Positions 44,701 through 53,311 of a stretch of 64,000 bases of DNA are shown one piece after another. This stretch comes from Multifurca ochricompacta (Eukaryota > Basidiomycota > Agaricomycetes > Russulales > Russulaceae). The DNA lies in the NCBI GenBank assembly GCA_022496185.1, contig WTXG01000065.1, positions 111,631 to 175,630 on the forward strand, in the 5' to 3' direction. Both the position numbers and the translations under genes were made by a program. How positions within the stretch are numbered: the stretch's first letter is position 1; every line of letters starts with the position of its first letter. The notes under the pieces were generated by a model that worked only from the letters and a program-made list of their open reading frames with translations, had not been told where the DNA came from and searched no databases.

Positions 44701-45034
44701 AGTGGCCTATAGATTATCTTTGCCACCTCATATGAAGATCCACAATGTTTTCCACGTTGATCTCCTATCCACTTACAAAGAAACAGATGCACATGGCCCA
44801 AACTTCTTAAGACCTCCACCTGACATTATCAACCATGAGGAGGAATACGAAGTGGAAGCCATCTTAGATCACAGACTCCATGGGCGCTCTCAGAACTTAC
44901 AATTCCTAGTCAGCTGGAAAGGATATCCCACAAGTGACAACTCCTGGGTAAATAGCAATGACTGCCATGCCCCTGAACTTATCAAACAGTATTACAACTC
45001 CTTATCTAGGCGTCAGGGTCGCCGCCGCCCTTAA
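41741..45034 (+). CDS. G1 Pol: protease, RT, RNase H, integrase, chromodomain
   Basis: 1097 open codons; in life it is probably made by frameshift from gag (from about 41730), not from its own start. Protease LVDSGATENFI (residues 41-51). RT with SPFFFIKKKDGKLRPVQDYR, MDIRWGYNN, FFGLTNSPATFQ and YMDDILIHTD (about 370). RNase H VDTDASGFAIGATL (about 515), YDRELFAIMVAFRTW, RTDHNNL. Integrase zinc finger HHDHVLAGHPG with CALCQ (about 680-728). DDE core AMDLITDLP, IISDRDPRFTSQF, HPRTDGASERMN (about 755, 815, 850). GPY/F LAPRRYGPFRILD. Chromodomain EYEVEAILDHRLHG, FLVSWKGYPTSDNSWV (about 1035-1090), which in other chromoviruses directs integration to chromatin marks. All catalytic residues are present. 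Confidence 0.96.
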   Translation: MNETAYIRAIISHHVYRSSLKSMKVSVPLHDATNKAHIQALVDSGATENFINYRTVIKHRLPTKRLTIPKKLQNTDGSPNQTHTITRCVDLKVTTNNKQQNHRFYVASIGSDEMILGYPWLAANNPNIDWTTGTLNQSLTFNLPDSRLKRLNIAQELAIKAKDSTERTWDQIVPKEYHRHQKVFSDQEAQRFPAARTWDHKIELKPEAPATLDCKIYPLGPGEQEALNKFLDEHLQKGYITESKSPYASPFFFIKKKDGKLRPVQDYRKLNSWTIRNTYPLPLIPELIDRVRGSTLFTKMDIRWGYNNVRIVPEDRWKAAFKTNRGLYEPNVMFFGLTNSPATFQTMMNAEFREELDEHDASGKAWFTVYMDDILIHTDSDPVNHRSKVHRILDKLNKLDLYLKPEKCAFEQTRIEYLGLILEGNQVHMDPVKVEGITTWKTPTTVKEVRSFLGFCQFYRRFIQGFSKIAAPLNALTSVKNPWKWTTDEQNAFDTLKQRVTSQPVLAQPDFTKPFIVDTDASGFAIGATLSQKDHDGRLHPIAYLSKTLDATQRNWDIYDRELFAIMVAFRTWRQYLLGAQDQVQVRTDHNNLQYFKEPQKLNRRQARWLQELADFDFSLEHVPGKLHTVADMLSHRPDAEHGHNDNEAVTLLPPALFVRVARTNKLPFPQTLPERQHILHQHHDHVLAGHPGIDKTIRKIQQDYEGPGLTDFVREYIRGCALCQENKPRLIKKVPLFPLDVPASAGPFQYIAMDLITDLPVSGRYDAVLTIVDQGCSKAAKFIPCSKDITGEGIATLYYRHVFPLFGVPRRIISDRDPRFTSQFSRALATTLRIQQNLSTAFHPRTDGASERMNLWLEQYLRLWVGNDQHQWADFLPLAEYVHNSWTHDRTKLSPHALLHGVSLDWKAELSDTDVPRLDDRLNSLRHARMRAEAAFRSHAKSPSYPEFPIGSQVWLEGRNIKTHFPSTKLAPRRYGPFRILDQISPVAYRLSLPPHMKIHNVFHVDLLSTYKETDAHGPNFLRPPPDIINHEEEYEVEAILDHRLHGRSQNLQFLVSWKGYPTSDNSWVNSNDCHAPELIKQYYNSLSRRQGRRRP

Positions 45035-45111
45035 AGGGAGGGTAATCCCATCCCCAACCTTTTCTTTCATCCCCATCCTTTTTTTCCTTTCTCCTCACTC
45101 TCCGTTGACAA

Positions 45112-46302
45112 ATGGCTCGTATAAAACGCCCAGCTCGCCTCACACAAGAACGAAAGTTCTACAGAATCACCCCAAGGATGTCTACTTCTCGCTTCCGCCA
45201 CCCCCTCACTGGACGAGCTCCATCCCCCATTGACGATCCTACAGTCTTTGAGGCTACCCGATCTGCTGCCCTGGATGCTGCCACCAAAGCAGCACTAAGA
45301 CGACCACAGGATGCCCCCACTCTTCCACCAACGCCAACCACATCACCCATTCCCTCTCCACCACGTCCCCAAACCCCATTTACGATGACCGACAATCCCA
45401 CCACCAACCTCACTCAAGCCATAACCCTCACAGCTACAAACCTGTCACTGGAGGAGGACATACGCAACAGAGTACTACTTCTACTGGAGGAAGCTCGTGC
45501 TAGGCTACAAACCCCTGAACCCCCAGCTGACGACCCTACTCTTGTCTACCGCCCTACAACCCCGGACTTCTCCCAACTACCCCATGAGGAGCTCGTCATG
45601 CAGACACAACGAGAGGTCCATGGCCCAAGCTCTGACTTTGATTCACCAGGCCCCCCTTTCCACCACAACCACATACATTCCCCCTCTTTCATCCCACACC
45701 GAATAGCAGACAACACAGGCCGCCTTGATGTTGCTAGGTGGGTTGCCTTCGATTACCACTGTGCTGACCCCCGCATCTACTTCACTATGGGAGTGCGTCA
45801 TCCCATAACCGATGCCCCACTTTATGCCACCACCTACTATCGCTTCGCACATGGACCCAACCCCCTCCTATCCCTCCATCAGCAACGACTCTTTGACGAC
45901 AACCAGACCTATACCCCACTAGTTAATGTGGCGCTGGACAACCTGCATGACCCTGGAGCCTGGGCTGAGGTCACTCGCTTCCGCTATGCAACCTACCATC
46001 TGGATGAGGCTCGACGTAACCTTGCCCACTGGCGACGACGTGCAGACCAAGCCCAACAGGCAATCCACTCTGCCAGGCATGCCATGTCAAGAAATGACCT
46101 GTACTACCGACTCTTCCCCCACCTCACATATGCCTTCGCCCCTTCACGCGCCATTCCCCCCACTCAAGCTGCCCGCTTTGCGCCACACCCTGAGCTGCGT
46201 GCAGTCCTGCAGGCAGGTGGACCAGGAAGTCGACATCTCCCTCATCGTCGCCGCACACGCCGTCTACCACCACTCGATGCTGATCAACCTCGGGACGACT
46301 GA
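45112..46302 (+). CDS. G1 third ORF, unknown function
   Basis: 396 aa from ATG 45112, 77 bp after pol and 41 bp before the 3' LTR. Basic N-terminus (MARIKRPARLTQERKFYRIT), then a Pro/Thr-rich region. A more globular part follows (HRIADNTGRLDVARWVAFDY, DPRIYFTMGVRHPITDAPLY, ATTYYRFAHGPNPLLSLHQQ), then a probable helix (LDEARRNLAHWRRRADQAQQ) and a basic end. No signal peptide, membrane segment or zinc knuckle is visible, so it is neither an obvious Env nor like the G2 ORF3. It is fully open, like gag and pol of this copy. Product not recognised. Confidence 0.75.
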   Translation: MARIKRPARLTQERKFYRITPRMSTSRFRHPLTGRAPSPIDDPTVFEATRSAALDAATKAALRRPQDAPTLPPTPTTSPIPSPPRPQTPFTMTDNPTTNLTQAITLTATNLSLEEDIRNRVLLLLEEARARLQTPEPPADDPTLVYRPTTPDFSQLPHEELVMQTQREVHGPSSDFDSPGPPFHHNHIHSPSFIPHRIADNTGRLDVARWVAFDYHCADPRIYFTMGVRHPITDAPLYATTYYRFAHGPNPLLSLHQQRLFDDNQTYTPLVNVALDNLHDPGAWAEVTRFRYATYHLDEARRNLAHWRRRADQAQQAIHSARHAMSRNDLYYRLFPHLTYAFAPSRAIPPTQAARFAPHPELRAVLQAGGPGSRHLPHRRRTRRLPPLDADQPRDD

Positions 46303-46343
46303 CCAACTGTCTGGGGTCAGACAGGGACCTACAAAGGGGGTAA

Positions 46344-46947
46344 TGTGACGGTTCCCTGGGCTGGTACAAGGGTTGAAGACATGTGACTCGCTTTTCTTTT
46401 CTTTTTCTTTTTTACGACTCTTACCACATGACGTGCTGATAAAGGACTATGACTTATCATTTATACTGCTGACTGATTGCTTACTGAGGATCTTACTCAT
46501 CTGCTTACTGATCAGTAGTAGAGGGCGTAACCCCTCCACCATCTATATCATTCTGGGACATTCTACTGTACAACCATTAGACTGTCTAGTGCAAGCTCTA
46601 GTAACTACCAGAATAGTCTCCTTATCTAGCATACATGTATATAAAGACTTAGCAGAAAGGACAGGACGTTAAGTCTGTTCTTCTGTATTCAATACAGGTG
46701 TTTGGAACTCACTTCACTGAACCGAAAGACACTCAACTTGAACCTTCTAAGCTTGCGCCTTAGAAGGACTTCTATCCCAGAAACTTGTGGCAGGACTTAG
46801 CGTCTCTGCTCGACTTCGTCTCGCGCGCGTGCCCTCGACCCGGCACACCTTGACTTAAACTTGAACTTGACTTAGACAAACTTGAAGACTTGTTAGACCG
46901 ACCTTGAAACCCAGAAACCCGACACAGCGCTGCACCTAGCTGTGACA
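46344..46947 (+). repeat. 3' LTR of G1
   Basis: 604 bp, matching 39684-40287 along its whole length on direct reading. Confidence 0.97.
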
Positions 46948-48862
46948 CGTGCTGTACCAACGCGACGACGCACAGATCCTACACCCAGTAGCGTACTATT
47001 CAGAGACTTTCTCCCCAGCCGAACGAAATTACGATATCTGGGACAGAGAGTTGCTTGCCATTGTCAAAGCCCTACATCACTGGCGACCTTATCTAGCTGG
47101 CGCCTCACACAAGACTGTTATCCACACGGACCATTCCAACTTGCTGTATTGGAAAGAACCTCACAAAATCAGTCGACGAGTGGCACGAGAAGTTCTAGAG
47201 CTCGAGGAATACAATTTTACCTTGAAACACATTGCAGGAAGCCATAATGCATGAGCAGATGCATTGTCACGCAGACCAGACATGCATACCGGAGAGGACG
47301 ACAATAATAACATTGTGGTCCTCCCGGAAGAAGTGTTCACACGAACTGCCGTGGTCAGCCTCCACGACATGGATTTATGGGCACAAGTCTCACAGAATAT
47401 GAACCAAGAACTCTGCCAATCATGGGCCGACGCACATAACTTAAAGAAAATCAACGGCCTATGGTGGAAAGACGGAGATCGACTTGTTGTCACCGGTGGC
47501 GACAACATTAAGAGGGGGGTGATCCATTTTCACCACGACCTCCCCTCTGCTGGCCACCCTGGCATCGCCAACACCTACACCCTCACTAAACGAGATTACT
47601 GGTGGCCCAACATGAAACGCGATGTCGAAGACTATGTGAAAGGATGTGCGGCATGTCAAGCAAACAAAATCAACACACATCCAACAGTCCCACCAATGTA
47701 CCCCATCACGCCTACCGCATCAACCCCATTCCAGACCATTGCTATGGACTTCATAGTCAAACTCCCTAAGTCACAAGGGTTCAACTCCATCCTTACAATC
47801 ACTGACCATGACTGTTCGAAGGCAGCCCTTTTCATACCCTGCAAAGAAACGATCACAGCCGAAGGAGTGGCAAGACTATACCTTGATCATGTTTACCGCC
47901 ACTACGGACTCCCCCAGAAGGTCATCTCCGATCGAGACACTCGGTTCACATTGGCATTTGCACGAGCCCTGTGCAAAACATTAAATATCACACAGAACGT
48001 ATCCACAGCATACCACCCACAAACCGACGGACAGTCGGAATGTACCAACCAGTGGCTAGAACAGTATTTGCGATTCTGGTGTAATAGACGACAGGATGAC
48101 TGGGCCCAGTGGCTCTCCACAGCAGAGTTTGCCCACAACTCCTGGCCCAATGGGACAACAAAGACTACCCCGTTCTCCCTTATCATGGGTTGGACCCCGC
48201 GAACCACATGGGTAGATAAGCCCACCAACGTACCATCCGTAACCCAGCGTATCGACCAATGGAAGGAGTTACGACAATCGGCCAATGAGAACATGCTGAA
48301 GGCGCAAGAGCTCTTATCGGCACTGCCTCACAAGTTCACACCGTATCAAGCCAATGAATGGGTCTGGCTCGAAGGGAAGAACATTCATACGTCACATCCC
48401 TCCGCCAAGCTAGCGCCCCGACGTCACGGACCTTTCCAGATCAGGAGGAAACTGTCGGATGTCTCATATGAACTTGAACTCCCTGAGAAATGGAAGATCC
48501 ATCCGGTCTTCCATGCGTGGTTACTGACCCCGTACAAGGAAACTTCCATGCATGGTGGAAACTTCTCAAGACCACCACCTGACCTCGTTGATGGAGAAGC
48601 AGAGTGGGAAGTGGATCGCATTCTGGACTCGTCCCGAAGAGGCCGAGGGCGCAAGTTACATTACCTGATCAAGTGGAAAGGATTCCCAGACTCTGACAGT
48701 TCGTGGGAACCCGCCGGGAATATCTTCGCTCCGGCCCTTATCATGGAGTTCCACTTACGACACCCCCAAGCGCCCAGAACATAGTTAAAAGGAGACGATT
48801 CTCAGCCTCAGATAAATCCCCAGAACAACGCTTTACCAGCAACATCCTACTATCCATTAAAC

Positions 48863-50059
48863 ATGTCTTCTTCCTCCTTTGTCGCTGCCTCTGCCGCCGT
48901 CGATGCCTTCGCCGCCACCCATGTCGTGGTGGAAGCTTTCCCCTCCGCTCACCCCTCCACACGCCCCTGCTCTCCCATCAACTACGAAACCACAGAGGAA
49001 CGAGTCAAAAACCAGTCACCAAACCCCAACGATGACTTTGACCACTCTGAAGAACCACACCCGAACGACCTCGTCGGCATGGAGCAGGATGACGATGTCC
49101 CCGAATTCCCTTTCTTCACCAACAACCCGAACTCCTCCATGTACTTCCCGCTTGAAATAACGATGGCTGAGGGAGTAAAGGAAATAGCTAAGTACATCTT
49201 TTACACCAATGGAGGGATGGACGTCGCAGGATGCATGAAGAAAGGTGGGCCGGTTTACAGGGCCCCTGTCTATTTGGAGGAACAGTACATGGGACGTCTC
49301 CATCACACGATGAGTGATGAACAGCTAGGGCACCTTGCAGCTGACGACCCTCGAGCATTTGCGATCGATGAAGTACTGAACGACATGCGCCTTCCGCGTC
49401 TCAAAGCTGAGGTAATGAGACTGCGGAAGACTCTCACACTGCGCACCACGTTGAACACCCAGTACAAGGAGTATGCGAAACAGATGACGAGGCTCACGAG
49501 AGGGATGTTCCAAGTGGAACAAGAGTTGACAGAAATCTGGAAAAGGCTAGAGAAGGGGGATGCGTACCAGACTATCGCGGAAAGGTACGCAGACACTTAT
49601 GCGCGGCCCCTCCCACCACGATCACTAGGAGCTGCACCACATTTGCTGCCGAACCGGTTTGAGATGCCGCGGATGCATGAGAACCCCCGAGGGGAGACAT
49701 GCTGGCGATGTGATAGCAAGTATCACATCAGTTGGAATTGCCCCCTCAATTGCAAGTGGTGCCGTCATTGCCGCAGTAACCTACACTGGAGCCGATTCTG
49801 TATCTTCCACCGCATGGGAGTCGCCCCAACAATCGTCAACCCTTCGGGATGGTGTGGTAAATGCTTACGCCACAATGCGGGTCATCACGAGTTAGACTGC
49901 CCGGTTTACGACATGTGCCCCCAGTGTGGACGACGAGGCCCCTACGGCTTCCTGCACACGCACCAATGTGCGATCGACGAGACGTATACCATGGGAGATC
50001 GAAACTTGGCGGATGATTACGTGGACCTGGTACAGGATGATGATGGTGCGCATTTCTAG
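48863..50059 (+). CDS. G2 ORF3 with four zinc-binding knuckles
   Basis: 398 aa from ATG 48863 (AAACATGTCTTCT), 78 bp after pol, ending 31 bp before the 3' LTR. It has a Ser/Ala-rich start, an acidic region with FDHSEEPHPNDLVGMEQDDD, and a conserved core (IAKYIFYTNGGMDVAGCMKK, DEQLGHLAADDPRAFAIDEV). A likely coiled region follows (LKAEVMRLRKTLTLRTTLN), then CWRCDSKYHISWNC and CRHCRSNLHWSRFC (CX2CX4HX4C) and two variant knuckles (CGKC..H..C, CPQC..H..C). It is clearly homologous to 1-924. No stop in either copy, although G2 gag and pol each have TGA lesions. Nucleic-acid binding is likely; role unknown. Confidence 0.82.
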   Translation: MSSSSFVAASAAVDAFAATHVVVEAFPSAHPSTRPCSPINYETTEERVKNQSPNPNDDFDHSEEPHPNDLVGMEQDDDVPEFPFFTNNPNSSMYFPLEITMAEGVKEIAKYIFYTNGGMDVAGCMKKGGPVYRAPVYLEEQYMGRLHHTMSDEQLGHLAADDPRAFAIDEVLNDMRLPRLKAEVMRLRKTLTLRTTLNTQYKEYAKQMTRLTRGMFQVEQELTEIWKRLEKGDAYQTIAERYADTYARPLPPRSLGAAPHLLPNRFEMPRMHENPRGETCWRCDSKYHISWNCPLNCKWCRHCRSNLHWSRFCIFHRMGVAPTIVNPSGWCGKCLRHNAGHHELDCPVYDMCPQCGRRGPYGFLHTHQCAIDETYTMGDRNLADDYVDLVQDDDGAHF

Positions 50060-50090
50060 CTGGGTCAGCTCGAACCAGAAAGGAGGGTGA

Positions 50091-50677
50091 TGTTACGACC
50101 AGGGCCAAGTCCCCCACTTTTCTTCACCATCCCCAACACAGACCCTTCACTTCCACCCACCCTCCACTTCTTGATCACGTCCCCATCCTGGGATCCCTCA
50201 CGTGCATTACTTCCTTCCCCGTGACCACTGTTTGCATATGTTGACGAGTTGTTTGTACTTACTTATGTCTTCGTTTATCTCTTATCTCCTTATCTCTAAG
50301 ACCGGACACTTACTTAATCCCCTATCAGAAGCTAGGCTCTACGCCCTCCGCTTTCGTATATTTGGGCCCACATGACTCCGTTATCTTATCTTTAGACGCT
50401 CATTCGATTACGTATATAAGTCCGCTGTAGCTACATTGTAGACCTCAGACTCGACTTATTGAATCCATCGGTGTTTGTCTTCTGGACCTCCCTTTGAAAG
50501 CTTTGACTCGATCGTCTCAGTACTTCTGGTACTTTCTGCTCACCATCATCTTAGAGAACAGCCTCTCTGACTTTGACTTCTCATCAACTACTCCAAGAGG
50601 CCTCATTGGTCTTTTATCTGATCACGAATGAACGCTGTCACACAAGTCGTGTGGAACGTCCTGCACCAGATGTAACA
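50091..50677 (+). repeat. 3' LTR of G2
   Basis: 587 bp, preceded by polypurine AGAAAGGAGGGTGA. Differs from the 5' LTR only at CpG-type positions. Confidence 0.95.
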
Positions 50678-51125
50678 AGCAGCATAACTACCAGCAGGTT
50701 AGGTGTAAATGGCAGCATGGGAGGTCAGTCCTATGAACAATGTCACAGGAATCAGGGTAGGGTCCTGGGCACACAGGCCACAGGCATCAAGGAAGGTCCC
50801 AAGGCAACAGGCCAAGGGCATCAAAGAGTGGTTCAGAGAAGGAGGAGATCAAGGATGGTGCAAAGAATAAGGCATGGTGTGCAGGGTCAGGAAAAAGAGT
50901 AGGGTCGTAACACCCACAGAAAACACCTCTGACTTTGAAGAAAGTTCCCCTGTATCCAGACAATGCTGCCTCTGTGACATTGACCTCTGTACCTGTAATT
51001 TTCATCCAGATACTCCCCCTACCCCCCCAGGCATAGTATTGTGGAGGCCTTCAGCTTTTGATACATACTTACCTTCGCATTACTCAATCTAAGTAGGGAA
51101 AAGAAATAAAAGACTCCTTTGCATC

Positions 51126-51857
51126 GTGGCTAGTATTACTGACTGGGCTATCAACCTGGTGTCCCAACACAGAAGAAGTCAGTCCAACTCCCCCCAAGAC
51201 AGAAGAAGAAACCCTAGGAGACGTAGCAGTAACAACACACCTGCCACACCTGCCCCCCATCGCACCTCCAGAAGACAAAGAGCACAAACCCACCCCAGCC
51301 CTAGTGCACCACCGCCAGAATGACCAATCCCCCCTGTTCCTGAACCCTTCCTTGCTCATCTAAACTACTCCCCCATCCCACCAACATCCACTCAGCTTGC
51401 CTCAACATCAACACCCTTCCTGAATCTTCCAGTAATAGAATCTGATCAGTCTCAGTCTCGATCCCCTTCCATTGTTCATCAAGTCAACCACATCTATCCT
51501 GTCACAGATATCTTTGTCTCCAGGACATTACCCACTTGAAACCCTAGTGAACTATGAGAATTCCACCTTCATTGTTCTGCTCAGCTTGCAACTCAAAGAG
51601 CCAATCACCTCGACGTTTACCATCCCTTGAGTGAAGCTAATCGTATTACCACAGACCCTCTGTACTTCAAGAACCTCCTTTGGCGTCTTCACATTATCAT
51701 CTCTGCCCCAGGAATAGTTGAAGAGTATTACTGGATCCACAGAAACATCCGCAACTACCATCTAGACCATGCTGTCCTTCGCCCAGCCTATCAAGTCTAC
51801 TATGCCTGGAATGCCCAAGGGTGGACTACATACTGTCTTAGCACCCACTCTGAATGA
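51126..51857 (+). pseudogene. G3 extra ORF-B, directly before gag
   Basis: About 243 codons in one frame. The first start-like codon is GTG at 51126 (VASITDWAINLV). Arg/Ser/Pro-rich basic N-terminus (HRTSRRQRAQTHPSPSAPPP), then HLDVYHPLSEANRITTDPLY and RNIRNYHLDHAVLRPAYQVY. TGA at 51321 and 51537 both stand where Arg fits. Its own stop overlaps the start of the gag frame as ATGA (51854-51857), a stop-start overlap that would allow re-initiation. No family recognised. Confidence 0.55.
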
Positions 51858-53311
51858 CCTCAGAACGACCTCTTACTGCTGAAGAATTAGCTCAAGTCCC
51901 CTTTGGCTTTACCCACCCTGTCTTTGACGACGACGACCATGCTTTTGTTGCTACCTGGAAAGGAGACAACTACTATACTCAGACTCTTGGACATGACTGG
52001 AAACGCCTTCGGGACAGTCGCATCCTTCCTGTAAACGAATATCTTGGTAATTTCCCCAACATCGACCTCATCAGCAACCTTGACCCCCACACATTCTATG
52101 GAACATACAACGGAAAGGAAGTCCATTGGTCTGACACCCATACAGCGTGGGTCTATCTTAATAACCACCATGTCCAATTCCCAGTTGCTTCTATCACCTC
52201 AGACGAAGAAGAAGTATCCCAGTCCCTTGAAGCTGTAGAGCAATCCCTTCGTGCTATCACCCTCAGAACCCCCCCTACTCTCCCATCCATATCCCTTGCC
52301 TCCACAATGACTGCTATTGCTTCACACCCTCCAAAGACACCAACACCTCTGAATATCATGAGCACTACTGCTGCTTCCAGTGGAAAGATCCTGGGATCGC
52401 CCCCAGAATCTTTTGATGGTCAAGCTTCTAAAGCAGAACATTTCTGGTCCCAACTAGCCAACTACTACTACCTAAATGAAGGTGCCTTCACTGATGAGAG
52501 TAGACAAGTCTCTGCAGCCCTCACCCACTTTAAACTTGATACACCAGCAGGAGAATGGGCCAGAGACCACACCAACACTGCACTCCAAGCCAACCCCCCT
52601 TCCTTTGGGACTTGGGACTGCTTCAGAATTGACTTTGAAAAACAGTTCATTCCAGTAGAAAGTCGCCTCTTGTCTACCAAAGCCATGTATGAAATTCCCA
52701 AGGCACTCGCCCCTTCAATGACTGGTACCAAGAATGGTCCACCCATGCTACTCTGCTACAGTGGACGAAAACACCAAGATCTATGCCTTCCGAAGCATGA
52801 TCAATCAAGGTCTAGGACAGAAACTCCTTGGACTATCCCCCCAGCCCACCACACTCCGTGATCTTGTCACTAAGGCCAGAGAATTTGATGCAGCATGGCA
52901 GCTTTATGGCAAGACCACCAAGCCTCGACCTCTCCATCTGCACATTGGAGAAGCTACCACTGACAACCCAGAAGCCCAAGTCAACTTTGTTGCCTCTTCC
53001 CAGCCCAGAAACCCTAGCACCCCTCCACGCACTACCAAGTTAACCCCAGAAGAAAAGAAGTATCGATGAGAAAACAAGCTTTGCTTCTATTGTGGGAAGC
53101 CTAATCACATCGCCAATCAATGTGCAGCAAGACCAGGGCCATCCAAGGTCAAGGACCTCCTCGCCCTACCCCAGTAAGAGCCCTGGCATCAGAAGAAGCA
53201 CCCCCCCAAGCACCACAACCTCCCCCTGACTACCTCTCAGTATCTGCCACCAAGAGCTATGAAGATCCAGTACCATACATGATGGACAAAGATGGACCTT
53301 CAGATTTTTAA
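51854..53311 (+). pseudogene. G3 gag
   Basis: Begins ATGACCTCAGAACG. N-terminal extension (FTHPVFDDDDHAFVATWKGD, LDPHTFYGTYNGKEVHWSD), then the gag core with MSTTAASSGKILGSPPESFD, LTHFKLDTPAGEWARD, FRIDFEKQFIPVESR and, after a frame slip near 52735, AFRSMINQGLGQKLLGL. CCHC knuckle CFYCGKPNHIANQC near 53090. TGA at 53067 replaces Arg just before the knuckle. After a second slip near 53130 the frame runs to GAT TTT TAA at 53311. Confidence 0.82.
53303..53310 (+). promoter_or_regulatory. Probable -1 frameshift site, G3 gag-pol
   Basis: GATTTTTA with zero frame GAT TTT TAA. The -1 frame continues TTT TTA ACA CGT CCT into the protease region. Confidence 0.55.

Larger units (their letters stand above)
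39684..46947 (+). mobile_element. Ty3/Gypsy chromovirus G1, apparently intact
   Basis: Innermost layer. Flanked by CGTGC (39679-39683 and 46948-46952). It has two 604 bp LTRs, a self-priming site, open gag and pol in the -1 frame, a third ORF, and polypurine tract ACAAAGGGGG. Length 7264 bp. No in-frame stops and many CpG sites remain. These are signs of very recent insertion. Confidence 0.97.
38006..48784 (+). pseudogene. G2 pol: protease, RT, RNase H, integrase, chromodomain; split by G1
   Basis: The protease has DVLVDSGATDNFISQRLV. The reverse transcriptase has SPFFFIKKKDGKLRPVQDYR, FFGLTNSPATFQAMMN and VVYMDDILVA. RNase H begins FELEVDTSHFANGAVL, is cut by G1 at 39683/46948, and resumes YQRDDAQILHPVAYYSETF, WDRELLAIVKALHHW. 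The integrase has an HHCC finger (HFHHDLPSAGHPG, CAACQ) and a DDE core (MDFIVKLP, ISDRDTRF, HPQTDGQSE). A GPY/F-like LAPRRHGPFQI and a chromodomain (EWEVDRILDSSRRGRGRK, YLIKWKGFPDSDSSWEP) follow. Two TGA stops (38699, 47252) replace Arg. Removing G1 and one CGTGC restores the frame exactly. Stop TAG 48782-48784. Confidence 0.93.
35892..50677 (+). mobile_element. Ty3/Gypsy chromovirus G2
   Basis: Flanked by AGCAG (35887-35891, 50678-50682). LTRs of 587 bp at 35892-36478 and 50091-50677. It has gag, pol in the -1 frame, and ORF3 with zinc knuckles. G1 is inserted in its RNase H region. Length without G1 is 7517 bp. Four TGA lesions in coding sequence. Confidence 0.96.
34751..50912 (+). repeat. 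Solo LTR, family E, interrupted by G2
   Basis: TGTAATGCTCAGCGG to GGGTCGTAACA, flanked by CCCAC (34746-34750, 50913-50917). The halves 34751-35891 and 50683-50912 sum to 1371 bp. The second copy at 55811-57070 gives the uninterrupted form across the G2 insertion point (GTGTAGCAGCATAACTACC). Confidence 0.93.
33058..51092 (+). pseudogene. G3 extra ORF-A between LTR and gag, split by a solo LTR
   Basis: Probable start ATG 33058 (MSNNFGTPPP), with a frame slip in the following C run. The main frame then runs LIYYSLDSQQESWVP, SREPSFFDQFPCFVDML, FTDLGVVVEDRYF. It continues in several open blocks to 34745 (TTTWSDLETPT) and resumes after the insertion at 50918 as ENTSDFEESSPVSRQC, CCLCDIDLCTCNFHP, ending SHYSI-stop near 51092. 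The C-terminus is Cys-rich. TGA at 33732 replaces an Arg codon; TAA stops near 33873 and 34320 are other lesions. I recognise no domain. An ORF of this size before gag is unusual for Ty3/Gypsy. Confidence 0.5.

Noticed and set aside
48863..50059. ORF3 as a retroviral-type envelope gene
   Set aside because: Position fits, but there is no signal peptide, membrane anchor or cleavage site; zinc knuckles argue for nucleic-acid binding.
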